From Stratiolaelaps scimitus (lineage: Eukaryota; Arthropoda; Arachnida; Mesostigmata; Laelapidae), in assembly GCA_019614645.1 (NCBI GenBank), contig JABWDB010000018.1, positions 4,488,501-4,552,500 on the forward strand: DNA of 64,000 nucleotides, read 5' to 3'. The notes beneath the pieces were generated by a model. It had not been told where the DNA came from. It saw only the letters and a list, made by a program, of their open reading frames with translations, and did no database searches. A program made the translations under genes and the position numbers. Of the stretch, positions 11,401 to 21,144 are shown piece after piece (positions within the stretch are counted from its first letter, which is position 1; each line of letters starts with the position of its first letter).

Positions 11401-12907
11401 GTAGACGAAACGAACTAGACTCTATACAGAATTCTAATACAATACAAGGTTTGGTTTATTAACGGAACTGCAGTCTTATCGCAACGCTTAAGTTCTCGTA
11501 AAAATAATAGCGAAAAAGTGTCATAGCTAGTAGTTCGAGTACGTACGCTCGTCGCGTCGGTTGATTCTGACGTATAGGTAAGCGGAAGATGACGACGAAC
11601 TCGGAACATGTTTATATTAGGCTGCTTGAAGGTACATATATCAAATTTGTATTGAGACTGATCACTGATAGGTTGATTGTAGCCGCATTTCGAATCAGCA
11701 TCCTCCGAGGAGCCATTTTAGCTAGTCTAAATCGTACATTTTGTTGTTTTCCGGCTTTTACAACAAAAACAAAAAGGTTTTATAACAGGCTCTTATTTAT
11801 TAAAACAGACTGACGGATGGCTCCGATTATAATGCTCTACAGGGCACTGGTTCACTAACAAAGATCCTTATACTTTCTGATAGTGGTTCACTGCACAGTG
11901 ACGTCTCATCCGGATTCCGGATCTGAGGGAACAAATCTGGACTGCATTTCAGTTTGATTGAATATCTTTATAAAGGTTATGTAGATGAAAAGTGTTGTAA
12001 TATTACGTTAGTTTAAGACCGTATTTTTCAATACACCTCAAACGCATTCGAATAGCAGGAAAGATTTGTTAATTTTCTTTTTGCTTATAAGATTGAACCT
12101 TTGAACTGGGCACGATTATTATCTGTATCATGGCAGGATCACTACCGAGAGATATCAGGAAAAGGATATCCTCACCTTTTGATTCGAACCTTCGATGTCG
12201 ATACGGCCTATTACTAGACGAACGTGATGAATTTCGAAACTTCGCTCCACCAGTTTACAACTTTTGCAAAAGTTGTGAATGTATATATATATATATATGT
12301 GTGAAATATTGTGTTGGATAGAATAGTTGTATTGGTGGAAGTTGAGTGCAGCCACGATTGTAAACGTGCAGGAGAGATGTACCCTTGTGAAAAATAAATA
12401 CAGGCGTCTGCCGTGAACATTACAGTGCACATGCAGAGATGTAGAGAGCACAGACGCCGGTGTGTTCATGTAGAGAGATGAATCCGCGTCTTCCTTGCTT
12501 AGTTAGGCTCTAGGTGTAAGCCGTTAGCCAACCATCCGACAAAGTATAATAGCAAGCGTATACTTAACACTATACGATCCGAGCCACTGTGAATTAGGGA
12601 TTAAGGATTGCGATATCGCGGCCCCCCTTTTTCCACAATATATATATATATATATATATAGTAGCGTTACTTATCGTTATGTACAGCGTCGCCTAATGCC
12701 TACTGGACGCCAAACATGATAGCTGCAGTCTGACGACTAAATTTACCGCCACATATATTGGCCATCGAGAAACAAAAATATGAAAACGCGTGATAAGCTA
12801 CCTACTACCAGCTACCCGCGTCGCATGACATCGATAATGCAGATGGCCATTTCTTGTCAATATAACTATAAAATCATATAATATCTATCTAATTATTTCC
12901 TTTATAG
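11401..12907. other. Intron-like or intergenic stretch
   Basis: Contains a TA run at about 12277-12298 and a TA run at 12639-12660. On the minus strand, 12244-12176 is a possible 69-nt exon reading RSFEIHHVRLVIGR to EGSNQK, with a strong donor (AAG then GTGAGG) but a weak acceptor. Confidence 0.35.
12639..12660. repeat. (TA)n microsatellite
   Basis: Perfect alternating TA. Confidence 0.95.
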
Positions 12908-13128
12908 CCAATCGACAATTTCATTCGAACCGTGTCTGTCAAAAGCACTCGAAATTAACTGTTGAAGTCAAACCGGCCACACGTCTGGCGCAAGGCGCCT
13001 TCGTAAATACAATTAAATTCAATTCAAAGCGCATCAACAGCGATCCCGAACGGAACGTAATCGATGTACGCGCGTTCGATTCGACACAGATTGTTGTCGC
13101 CATCCAAGTACATGCGCACAAAACGTGA
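12908..13128 (+). CDS. Candidate 3'-terminal exon (plus-strand reading)
   Basis: A strong acceptor (TTTCCTTTATAG) ends at 12907. After two bases that complete a codon from the preceding candidate exon, 72 codons run to TGA at 13126-13128. About 69% of the codons in its later part begin with a purine, a mild coding signal, and GC at third positions is about 53%. Landmarks are LTVEVKPATRLAQGAF and RNVIDVRAFDSTQIVVAIQV. A weaker internal donor (CAA then GTACAT at 13108) could let the gene continue. The antisense strand also offers a plausible short frame (RFVRMYLDGDNN to IAVDAL), so strand and product remain open. Confidence 0.28.
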
Positions 13129-13143
13129 CTGGTCTTGGGGGTC

Positions 13144-13158
13144 GGGGGGGGGGGGGGC
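13144..13158. repeat. Poly-G run
   Basis: Fifteen consecutive G residues. On the minus strand this is a poly-C tract that could serve as the pyrimidine tract of an acceptor. Confidence 0.95.
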
Positions 13159-13431
13159 TATTGAACGAAATTTATCATTTTAGCGCCGAAGCTCCATCGG
13201 CCGTCGGGGGGTCGATGCGAGCGGCAAGCCTTCAATGAATGTTTTTTTTGTTTTGTGTTGTTTTTCGATTTCATTTGCCGTCACTGGAAGGACCAGGTTT
13301 CGCTGGTGCTACCCGAACGACGGTTAATCTGCGCTAATATGACCATCGTCTATGTATCGGTCCGTCTAGGCTAGAGGAGATGTCGCTGACCAGAGGCGGC
13401 TGTCGACCGACAGCGGCTTCGGTTGGCTCAC

Positions 13432-13574
13432 CTGACAGCAGCGCTGTCCCGTAGGGGTGAACTTTGGCGTCGTTACTCGCGGTGCTGCGGTGCCACGCCG
13501 CAAGCCATGGACCTGATGGCCGTGTGGCGTCAGATCGATCAAAACATCGGTCATCAAGCGAGCATCAAATGATG
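13432..13574 (-). CDS. Candidate internal exon with strong splice sites (minus strand)
   Basis: On the minus strand a long pyrimidine tract ending CTTTTTCAAAG precedes the exon, and it ends with the consensus donor CAG then GTGAGC. It is 143 nt: two bases complete an incoming codon and 47 codons follow (SFDARLMTDVLIDLTPHG at the start, FTPTGQRCCQ at the end). A start exon that fits in phase lies at 14457-14445: ATGGAGGTACGAG, strong Kozak context, donor GTAAAT, joining to give M-E-V-R-A. Possible downstream exons are 12244-12176 and 11394-11335. I do not recognise the protein. Splice-site quality is the main support. Confidence 0.35.
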
Positions 13575-13944
13575 CTTTGAAAAAGAAATAGAACGCTGAC
13601 AAAAGAAAAAAAAACAGCTGAAATGATCTGCGGTACGTATGTACATAGAGTATCATCATATATGATCATGAAAAATTCGAAGTATAACACATGATGGATA
13701 TCATGTGTTGTTTGTTTGTATTTGACAATCTATTTAGCATCGACATCGTCAGTGTTACCTGATTCAGTTCCATATAGTTCTACTGAACGTATTGTGGTGG
13801 TGAAATAAGCCAAGATGGTTAATGAGGTCTAATGACGTCAGTCGCATATCAGTCGCTCGCTTTGCCTCTGACTAAGCACTTGAATGCGACGACGTCGGGT
13901 GACCTTAACAACACCATCAACAGCAACAATAACAACCATCTATC

Positions 13945-13987
<43 letters not shown>
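13945..13987. repeat. (TA)n microsatellite
   Basis: Alternating TA with one C interruption near its start. Confidence 0.92.
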
Positions 13988-13990
<3 letters not shown>

Positions 13991-14444
13991 ATATTCCTGT
14001 AGCTCTATTGTTGACGTCGCCCACTTGTGCGCGCGTAGCTTCGATTTGGCCCCGCCGTTGCTCGGTCACCTCTTTCTCGAGATGCGTTCGTTGTTTTCAT
14101 CGATACATTTTTTTTTTTTTATCTTAACGCCTCCCATCGAAGCCGCTTCCAATTCCGAGATGGGCGAAGCTTAACGCTAAACACACCGCGATGGCAGAGA
14201 ACGTTCCAGTCACACTGGTGCAAACGCCAGCTCGCTCGACCCCGTTGTTATCGGTGGCCGAACAAAAATAAAGCACACCGGCCGAAAACAACACAATTCC
14301 TGTTGGCCTCCACACCACAACGGCACCGAAGGGTCCGAGCAGCAACAAATCGAATGGAAATAGATTGAATGCACTTACGGGCAGATGGACAAATGAACCG
14401 AACGGACGGATCGAACTAAACCAACCGGCCCCTGCGAAATTTAC

Positions 14445-14457
14445 CTCGTACCTCCAT
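14445..14457 (-). CDS. Possible start exon of the 13.4-kb minus-strand gene
   Basis: ATG at 14457-14455 has A at -3 and G at +4. Four codons plus one base follow to a donor (GAG then GTAAAT) and join in phase to the exon at 13574. The surrounding 14.4-14.9 kb is CpG-rich with CTG/CGG repeats on the plus strand, as expected of a promoter region. A thirteen-base coding exon is weak evidence alone, and the frame also stays open further upstream. Confidence 0.2.
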
Positions 14458-14806
14458 TTTTGCGGTCGTCGTCGCCGCCGCCGTCATCGTTGTTCTTGTC
14501 GCCGTTGTTGACGGACGTGGTGGCCACTTGCTATTATTATTATTATTATGATTATTATCTTTATTATATAATACTATCTGCGTGTTTGTTTTTTTTCGTG
14601 AATCATCCCTTTCATTCCGTCGTCGTCGTCTGGTCGACTTACGATTGTGCTCGTTGGTGGCGTCGGCGTTGGCTATTCGACTTCGAACTCTTCTTGGCAT
14701 CGTCATCGTTGTCGCCGTCGCCTCCCCCGCTGCTGTCAGTCATTGTTGTTGCTGGACGGCTGTCTGATGAGCCGCTCAATGTGCTATATTGACGTTATTG
14801 TCATTG

Positions 14807-14854
14807 TTGCTGTTGTTGTTGCTGCTGCTGCGGCGGCGGCGGCGGCGGCAGCGG
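14807..14854. repeat. Compound trinucleotide repeat (GTT/GCT/CGG)n
   Basis: GTT units pass into GCT and then GGC units, a compound microsatellite in a CpG-rich patch. Confidence 0.85.
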
Positions 14855-16473
14855 CGCGGATGATCTTGGCGGGACAGCGGCCGATAGCGCGGACGGATGA
14901 ATGGAGATGATACAGATATGAATAAGTCGATGAATAAGTAAATGAATGAACGAATTCCGAATATCGATCGTCGCGTTGATGTTGTTCACATTTAATTTAA
15001 CAGCCAGCGGAAGAACTGGGGCCTGCTCGGGCAGGGGTCATCACCGATCGCCTGGGCCGGCAGATTACTACTGATCGATTGAAAGCTCCCTATAGGATTG
15101 CCGTTCGGTGCGATCCTACCTGTTCGATGGTTGATTTGATGTTTTGAAAAAAAAGAAAAAGATATTGTGAGACGTCTATTTCGCTTGCTTACTATTATTA
15201 TTATTATTATTATTCTCATTATTATTTCAATAAATATAGATCTACTTCTTGTGGCGGTCACAGCAATCCTCTTAAATGGTCTGTACGGTCTAATGCAGCC
15301 TGCGTAGACAGTCAGAAGGAACGAAAGACCGGATAAACCTCATAGTGATCTCTGCCGGACGCGTCGAGTGGTCGTCCTGTCCCCACAGTGTCATTTGTCC
15401 AGGCGGCTGCAGGCCGCTTAGCACATCGCAGGCCCAACGGTGCCTACGGACACAACCGTTACGCCGAAAAGCACTCGTCACATGCGTGTGATCGGTCAGT
15501 AACTGTGACATGACGACGCTGAACCACCGGGGCCACCATGGTCGATCGTTATTGGCTTGCTGCTACCACAGGGTTCGATCCAGCGGACGGCGCGGCACAG
15601 ATACATCATCAGCCTCGTCATTAGCCAGGATCTATCCACCTTGTCTGTGTGTGTGTTAGTGTGCGTGTCTTGGACCGTCTGAATGTGTATGTGTATTGGG
15701 AATATCGCCATAGACGGACACCCCACCGTTCCATCGTTGTCCCACCGCTGGACATGGCTCCGTCCGTGGGGCCGAAGAACTTGCCGCGCGTGGTAACTGA
15801 ACGGACAACCGAAGAGATTCTCCCGCTCCCCCGCCCCCCCTCAAGCTGTTGAGTCAGCTGTTGTTGATTGGTGGCAGAAATTAGCTAGTATTAACCCCTG
15901 GACGTTCTTTCGTGGTTGTGATCGTTTTTACAACATGCGCTTAACCGGCTACCCTTCTATCAATACTCGCAGCAGTGGCAACGACGACCTGGAACAACAG
16001 CGGCAGGACACCTCGTCAAGCACACGCCGATGATTCAACTACAGTCGATCGTAGTTCGCATGAACAGCTGAACGGCCAATTGTAACTGTCGAACATTAAT
16101 AACACCGCTCGCTGTTGGCTCATCGCATTTAGTATCGCGGTGTATTTTTGCTGCTGCTGTTATCGTTGTCGTTGTTGGTGCTGTTGCGGCTGTTAGGTGA
16201 AGGCGGTTATCGTGGGGCCGGTTGCGACGTATCCTCGTCTCTCATCTGTTCTATGCATTTTATCAAGTATCGTTATCACCCGTTGCACCTCACTGTTCCT
16301 CACGAAGCTTTCTCACCATCATCATCATCATCCGTTTCCACACTAGGCTTCCTTGAATAGCTCACCGCTTACGCGGTTAACGCCGCTACTCGTTAAGCAT
16401 TTGCCAATACGTCAGCGACAACCACGCTAACTGGATTTCTGCTGCTGCTGCTGCTGATGGCAACGCCGACGTA

Positions 16474-16498
16474 GCCGCCGCCGCCGCCGCCGCCGCCA
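16474..16498. repeat. (CCG)n microsatellite
   Basis: Eight CCG units just downstream of a CTG tract at 16438-16456. Confidence 0.85.
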
Positions 16499-18565
16499 CC
16501 GTGGCCACCAGTCGAGAGACGTCGAATGCTATCTTTCAGGTGGGTGAAAGATACCAGAGCTACTGGAATCGATGAGGAGAGGCACTCACTCGCGAATGGG
16601 CCAGCTGGGCAAAATTGTTCGCGCGGTGCCACTGAACGTTGTTGTCTGTCGAATACTGACAGACGCGCACCGTTAGCCTGTTAGCAGAGTGAAAATTTAC
16701 GGCGATTTCGTACGGCCACCACTAAAGCAGCCGTCACTGACAACGCGCAACGACAACAAGGTCGACATTTTTATTGATTCCACCGCCGCGCGCTGTTAGT
16801 GCTGCTGACGTAGTTGTCCTTGTGTGATTGATGCATTTCTTCTTGTATGATCGCCTATCCACTCACCACTTCGTATCGTAGGTCCACCGGGTTTTCTTTC
16901 GCCTCTTTGGCCACCGGATGACCCCTGAACTGGCCCCGTGTCGCGAGTCAGGTGCGCCATAGCGCATCCGTCGAATGCGACGGCGGCCTCTTAATCAACA
17001 TCGTCGGCGTCGTTATCACCAGCTGAAGTCGCGAAGGCAGCAGACATCATCCACGCGGCAAGCAGAAATCGCTGGGTAACGTAAGGCGGCCGGTGAGGTC
17101 CAAAGTGTCCATAGGCGAAGCAAAAATAAACACGTGAACACCACGAGAAGGTGAGCAGATAACCAGAGAGGTAACACAAACGTCATCGACCCCCCCCGGC
17201 AGGAGGTAATCATGCTGCGGGGGTTTAATGTCTGTGTGTGTTCTGCTAAGCAGAGCGGATTTTCAGCACCACAAATAGTTAGAGCCTGCCGATACCTGGT
17301 ACAGTGGTGTACTGCTGCGACACTTTCGGCGAACTCGGACGTTGCTTAGTCGGCTGCTGCCAATGAATTCATTGTGTATTGTCACAGCGAGGCCTGAAGA
17401 TGCCCGAAACTAATCTCCTGAAGCCAAGGCGCACGCTGAGGCTGGTTACGTTCACAGCGATGTCAATGATTCGTATCCGCTCTCAGTTGTTGGGGTGCCC
17501 TCGCGTGATACCTGAAGTGGTTCCACCTTTCATCGACGGTATACGCCTGGGGTGAGAAAAGACCAAACGAATGCTAAGTGGATTGGGATAATTACCGGAA
17601 CATGACACAAGTTCGTGTCCGTATCATGACGGCTGTGCTGAACGCACCGTGAATTGAATTCATTAGTGACACCCCGCGGTGATCGTTCGTGTACATTTGA
17701 AATCATATACGTATATATATATATATACACATATATATATAAGAGTAGTGAATATCATCGGAGAGTAGTAGCTCCGATTCGTATCAGAAACTCGCTTATC
17801 CACAGGATGGCAAGGCGTCGTCTTATACTCGATTTTCAAATTAACGACACATACCTAGAAGCAGGTGAGATACGTAAGATAGAAAATCAAAAAACGTAAT
17901 CTGTATTGAAGAGGTATCCGTTAATAATCCCCTAATAACCCTCTAGCCACTACATAATACACACAAACACACAAACAATGTTATCGAACTGGAGAATTAC
18001 GAACAACCGCTAAATTTCGGTAGTGACCGGTTTCGAAGGGGTCGCTGCACGACCTACAGTCACGGCAAAATGCGGCGCCCATCAGTAGTAACAAATTCAT
18101 GGCCCTATTGCGGAGGCATAAAATCTTGCTAATCATTCTTATTATTATTATTATCATTATATAATAACAAGATACTGTTATTATGCAAATGGCAGCATAG
18201 TGTACCACACACAGTAAAATGGTCAGTTTCAATTCCGCGATGATTTTTCCTGCCGCTTTTCCGCCTTGTTTATTCTACTCTCTTCATAGTTTTGCCTACG
18301 TTGTATTGTAGTTCTAGGTCGAAGTCGAACGACTACCAGTGTTACCACTACGAGTAGTGTGACGAGCATCTTAACCACAAAAGCAGGTGGTGATCAGTCG
18401 GAATGCCAGCAGCAGGATCTGTAGTAATTCGTGCGCGACACCGCGACGAGTTGATTGGATCATTTAGAATAATAATAATAACAACCATAGCGATGATCAC
18501 CGCCATCATCATAATCATTATTATGATGATGATTATTATTATTATCATGTGGTGATGATGACGCT

Positions 18566-18585
18566 CGAGTGCATTGCTTGACTAT
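18566..18585. repeat. 20-bp direct repeat, left copy
   Basis: CGAGTGCATTGCTTGACTAT occurs here and again, without mismatch, at 19466-19485. The pair could be a target-site duplication around an 880-bp insertion. Confidence 0.7.
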
Positions 18586-19465
18586 GAGTTTATAGCAACT
18601 AGCGATATTACACCACGATGCCAAAGGATGAAGCGCCGGTATGCTGTGGTCAAATTTGCCCATTGATAGACGTTCATCCGCGATCAAGAAGGCAAGATAT
18701 AGAAATATCGACGCATAATATAGCAGTACGAATCGATGATACCAGTAGTGATAGTTACAGCAATATCAGTTTAGTTTCGTGTTCAACAAGCAATAAATGA
18801 GGAGGAGACGACGACGACGGGCGGTCTAACGGAGGCTCGTCAAAGAACACTGGGGGCTCTGCTTATTTCCTCATTCGGGATATTTAACAAGGAGGTCAGA
18901 TAGAGACAGATAAATGCACGGGAGGACTTGTGAATATGACACGAGTGAACACGAGTATATCTTGAACTCAGTAGTGTGTGTATATATACTAGTAGTAGTG
19001 ATAGTAGTGTACAAAAGACAAGTATCTGGAATAACTTGTACATATGTAACATAGGAAAGGAAGGGAAAAAAGCCACAAAAAACAGGAGACCACCACACAC
19101 GTACGAAAAACACCCGACGCATTGAAGCATTGAATGCCGAAAGGCGGTACCGAATAAACTCCCCCCCGTCGCCGCTGGTTGAGCGGGCGGCGAAAAATTA
19201 AGAAGTATCAGTTGTAGTAATTGGTAGTACTAGTAGTGGCAGATCTAAAATTATCTGATGCCTGCTGCGAAACGCAAATGGCCTGTCGCTCGCTAGCTGG
19301 TTGGTGTCATACGCGTGCATTTCGTTCTAATGTTGTAGTGGGAAAAGTATGTTTTCCATACGCGCCATTTTGTATTATTCATATATTCCCGAAGGTCGTA
19401 TGTTGGCAGGGTTCATTATTTTGCGTTGAGATACAGGTCGACGTCAGATGAAGTCGACGACTCGG

Positions 19466-19485
19466 CGAGTGCATTGCTTGACTAT
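19466..19485. repeat. 20-bp direct repeat, right copy
   Basis: Identical to 18566-18585 and exactly 900 bp downstream of it. Confidence 0.7.
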
Positions 19486-19795
19486 CGTTGCATTTAAGAG
19501 TTTCCGCCGGTTTCAGTCAGAGGTCGAATAGAATATTTTTGTCATTAGATGGATCGCTTTGTGCTCGTTGCTAGTAGTACACTATTTTCACTAGACACGA
19601 GCTAAGCTGCCTGGACGAACCCTGTTGTCCTCGGTGGTCATTCCTGTATAGTTTTCCGAGGCAAGTGGTGAGAATCTCAGGTCACTGACGCTGAAGCTAG
19701 AGGGCAGATAGCGCCGAGGACATAGAATTTGACTGAAGTTCCCCTTAACCAATACATTCGTATATGTCCTTCACGTTAAACTAGGGTTCGTAACA

Positions 19796-19805
19796 TTTTT
19801 CAATT
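19796..19805. repeat. Target-site duplication, left copy
   Basis: TTTTTCAATT, immediately 5' of the retrotransposon fragment. The identical sequence follows the element at 21135-21144. Confidence 0.75.
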
Positions 19806-21134
19806 ACGGACGACGCCGGACGAGGCCGGACGAGGCCATCCGGCCGCTATTGGACCGTTGCCTCGAGAGGACGGCCGTGATGCTCGACCGACTGCCCCTG
19901 TTATCGGCTCACCAGGGGCTGTTCCTCCTTCGGTCCTGTTTCTCGGCGGCACGCATGCAGCACTTGCTTAGGACATGCCCGGCCGGCACTGAGGCTTCAG
20001 CCCTTCACGATTATGACGACATGGTGTTGGACGCGCTGACGACGATCCTGAACCTCCAGCTCCCTCCGGAGGCGGCGTCGCAGGCTACCCTTCCAGTCCG
20101 CTTCGAGGGCCTCGGCATTCTCAGTGTTCGCCGCTTGGCCGACGTTTGCTACGCCGCGTCGCTCACGGCGGTTGCCGACTTGGTCGCTACAGTCCTCCCC
20201 CCCGAGGCGCTCGCCCACTTCTCCGCCTCCCAGGAAGCTGCCCTTGACCAGACGGGCGCCCGCGCTCGGGTCCCTCCGGACAAACAGAGCAAGCAGCGGG
20301 CATGGTCCGATGTCCTGCACCAGGAGCTGCGGGACTCCCTCCTGGCCTCTGCGCCACACGCTGCTGACCAAGCTCGCCTCCGGGCTGTCGACAGGCCTGG
20401 TGCGGGGGCGTGGCTCCACGCGCTGCCCTCCTCGTCCCTTGGTACTGCTCTAGACGATCGCTCCCTCCGCTTCTGTGTGGGCCTTCGCCTCGGGGCCCCT
20501 GTAGTTGCGGCCCACAGCTGCGAGCGTTGCGGGGACCCCGTCGCAACGAATGGCCATCACGGTCTCTCGTGCGAACGCAGCGCCGGTCGCCATCCGCGAC
20601 ACACGATGCTTAATGACACGCTCGTGAGGGCCCTCCACTCCGCCGGTATTCCTTGCACAAGGGAGCCACAGGGCCTCGACACCTCTGACGGCCGCCGCCC
20701 TGACGGCCTCACCCTTGTCCCCTTCCATCGAGGGCAGCACCTGGTTTGGGACGGCACTGTGGTTGACACTCTAGCACCCTCTTATGTCAACCACTGTGCA
20801 ACCATCCCCGGTTACGCAGTAGCGCGTGCGGAACGGGCAAAGCTAAGGAAGTACGCCGCTCTCCAAGCAACCCACCTGTTTTCCCCCCTTGCCTTTGAGA
20901 CCTTGGGCGGGCACGGCCCTCTCACTGCGAACTTCCTCGAGGGGGTCTACCATAGGCTGATCCACGCCACCGGGGACAAGCGCGCTGGCTCTTTCCTCCT
21001 GCAGCGCCTGTCCCTCGCCGTGCAGAGAGGCAATGCCATCGCCTTCCTCGGGACATTGTCGTCCTCACCCCCCCCCCCCCCATAATCCCTAGAAATCCCG
21101 CCCTACTGTATGTTTGAATAAATCGTGTTGCCTG
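19806..21134 (+). mobile_element. 5'-truncated non-LTR retrotransposon with restriction-like endonuclease
   Basis: The insertion is bounded by a perfect 10-bp duplication, TTTTTCAATT. It contains one long frame running to 21085, then a 49-bp 3' UTR with AATAAA at 21117-21122 and no poly(A) tail. The lost 5' part would have held most of the reverse transcriptase, which fits incomplete target-primed reverse transcription. A 10-bp duplication and an uninterrupted frame of more than 420 codons suggest a fairly young insertion. A second, much shorter 3' copy at 43345-43461 shows the family is repeated here. The REL endonuclease puts it with R2-like/early-branching non-LTR elements rather than the APE clade. 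I cannot name the clade from sequence alone. Confidence 0.8.
19808..21085 (+). pseudogene. C-terminal part of a non-LTR retrotransposon ORF: RT end, CCHC knuckle and REL endonuclease
   Basis: Residue numbers count from the TTG at 19850. The segment GLFLLRSCF (about 23-31), followed by LLRTCPA, resembles the region after the RT palm in invertebrate non-LTR elements (LFLL-x-NCF...LRTSP in relatives). A zinc knuckle follows: Cys224, Cys227, His236/237, Cys241, then Arg250-His251. The nuclease core is Pro284-Asp285, then Asp301 after a 15-residue spacer (RRPDGLTL ... LVWDGTV), then Lys331/Lys334-Tyr335. This order matches the CCHC, RH, PD...D...K layout of R2-type restriction-like endonucleases, which nick the target for primed reverse transcription. 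The frame ends in a proline run from a poly-C tract. The frame is open upstream to the insertion boundary, so there is no genuine start and the product is a fragment. Catalytic motifs look intact, but an autonomous element is impossible without the missing RT. Confidence 0.8.
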
Positions 21135-21144
21135 TTTTTCAATT
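21135..21144. repeat. Target-site duplication, right copy
   Basis: TTTTTCAATT, identical to 19796-19805. Confidence 0.75.

Larger units (their letters stand above)
14458..18560. other. Microsatellite-rich non-coding stretch
   Basis: Holds CTG/CGG repeats at 14807-14854, (ATT)n at 14527-14549 and 15192-15214, (CTG)n at 16438-16456, (CCG)n at 16474-16498, a TA run at 17715-17740, and (ATT)/(ATG) runs at about 18135-18165 and 18465-18550. Serine-, alanine- and tyrosine-rich frames here are translations of repeats. A hydrophobic minus-strand stretch at 16991-17213 could be a membrane segment, but two frames are equally open and neither has good splice signals. Confidence 0.4.

Noticed and set aside
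14416..14989. Ser/Val/Ala/Asn-rich frames on both strands
   Set aside because: They read trinucleotide repeats in different frames and give low-complexity peptides.
16991..17213. Possible transmembrane exon on the minus strand
   Set aside because: Two frames are equally hydrophobic because the strand is T-rich, and splice sites are poor.
20124..20769. Several 65-140-codon frames overlapping the retrotransposon ORF
   Set aside because: GC-rich antisense or shifted shadows of the REL endonuclease frame, which alone carries the CCHC and PD...D motifs.
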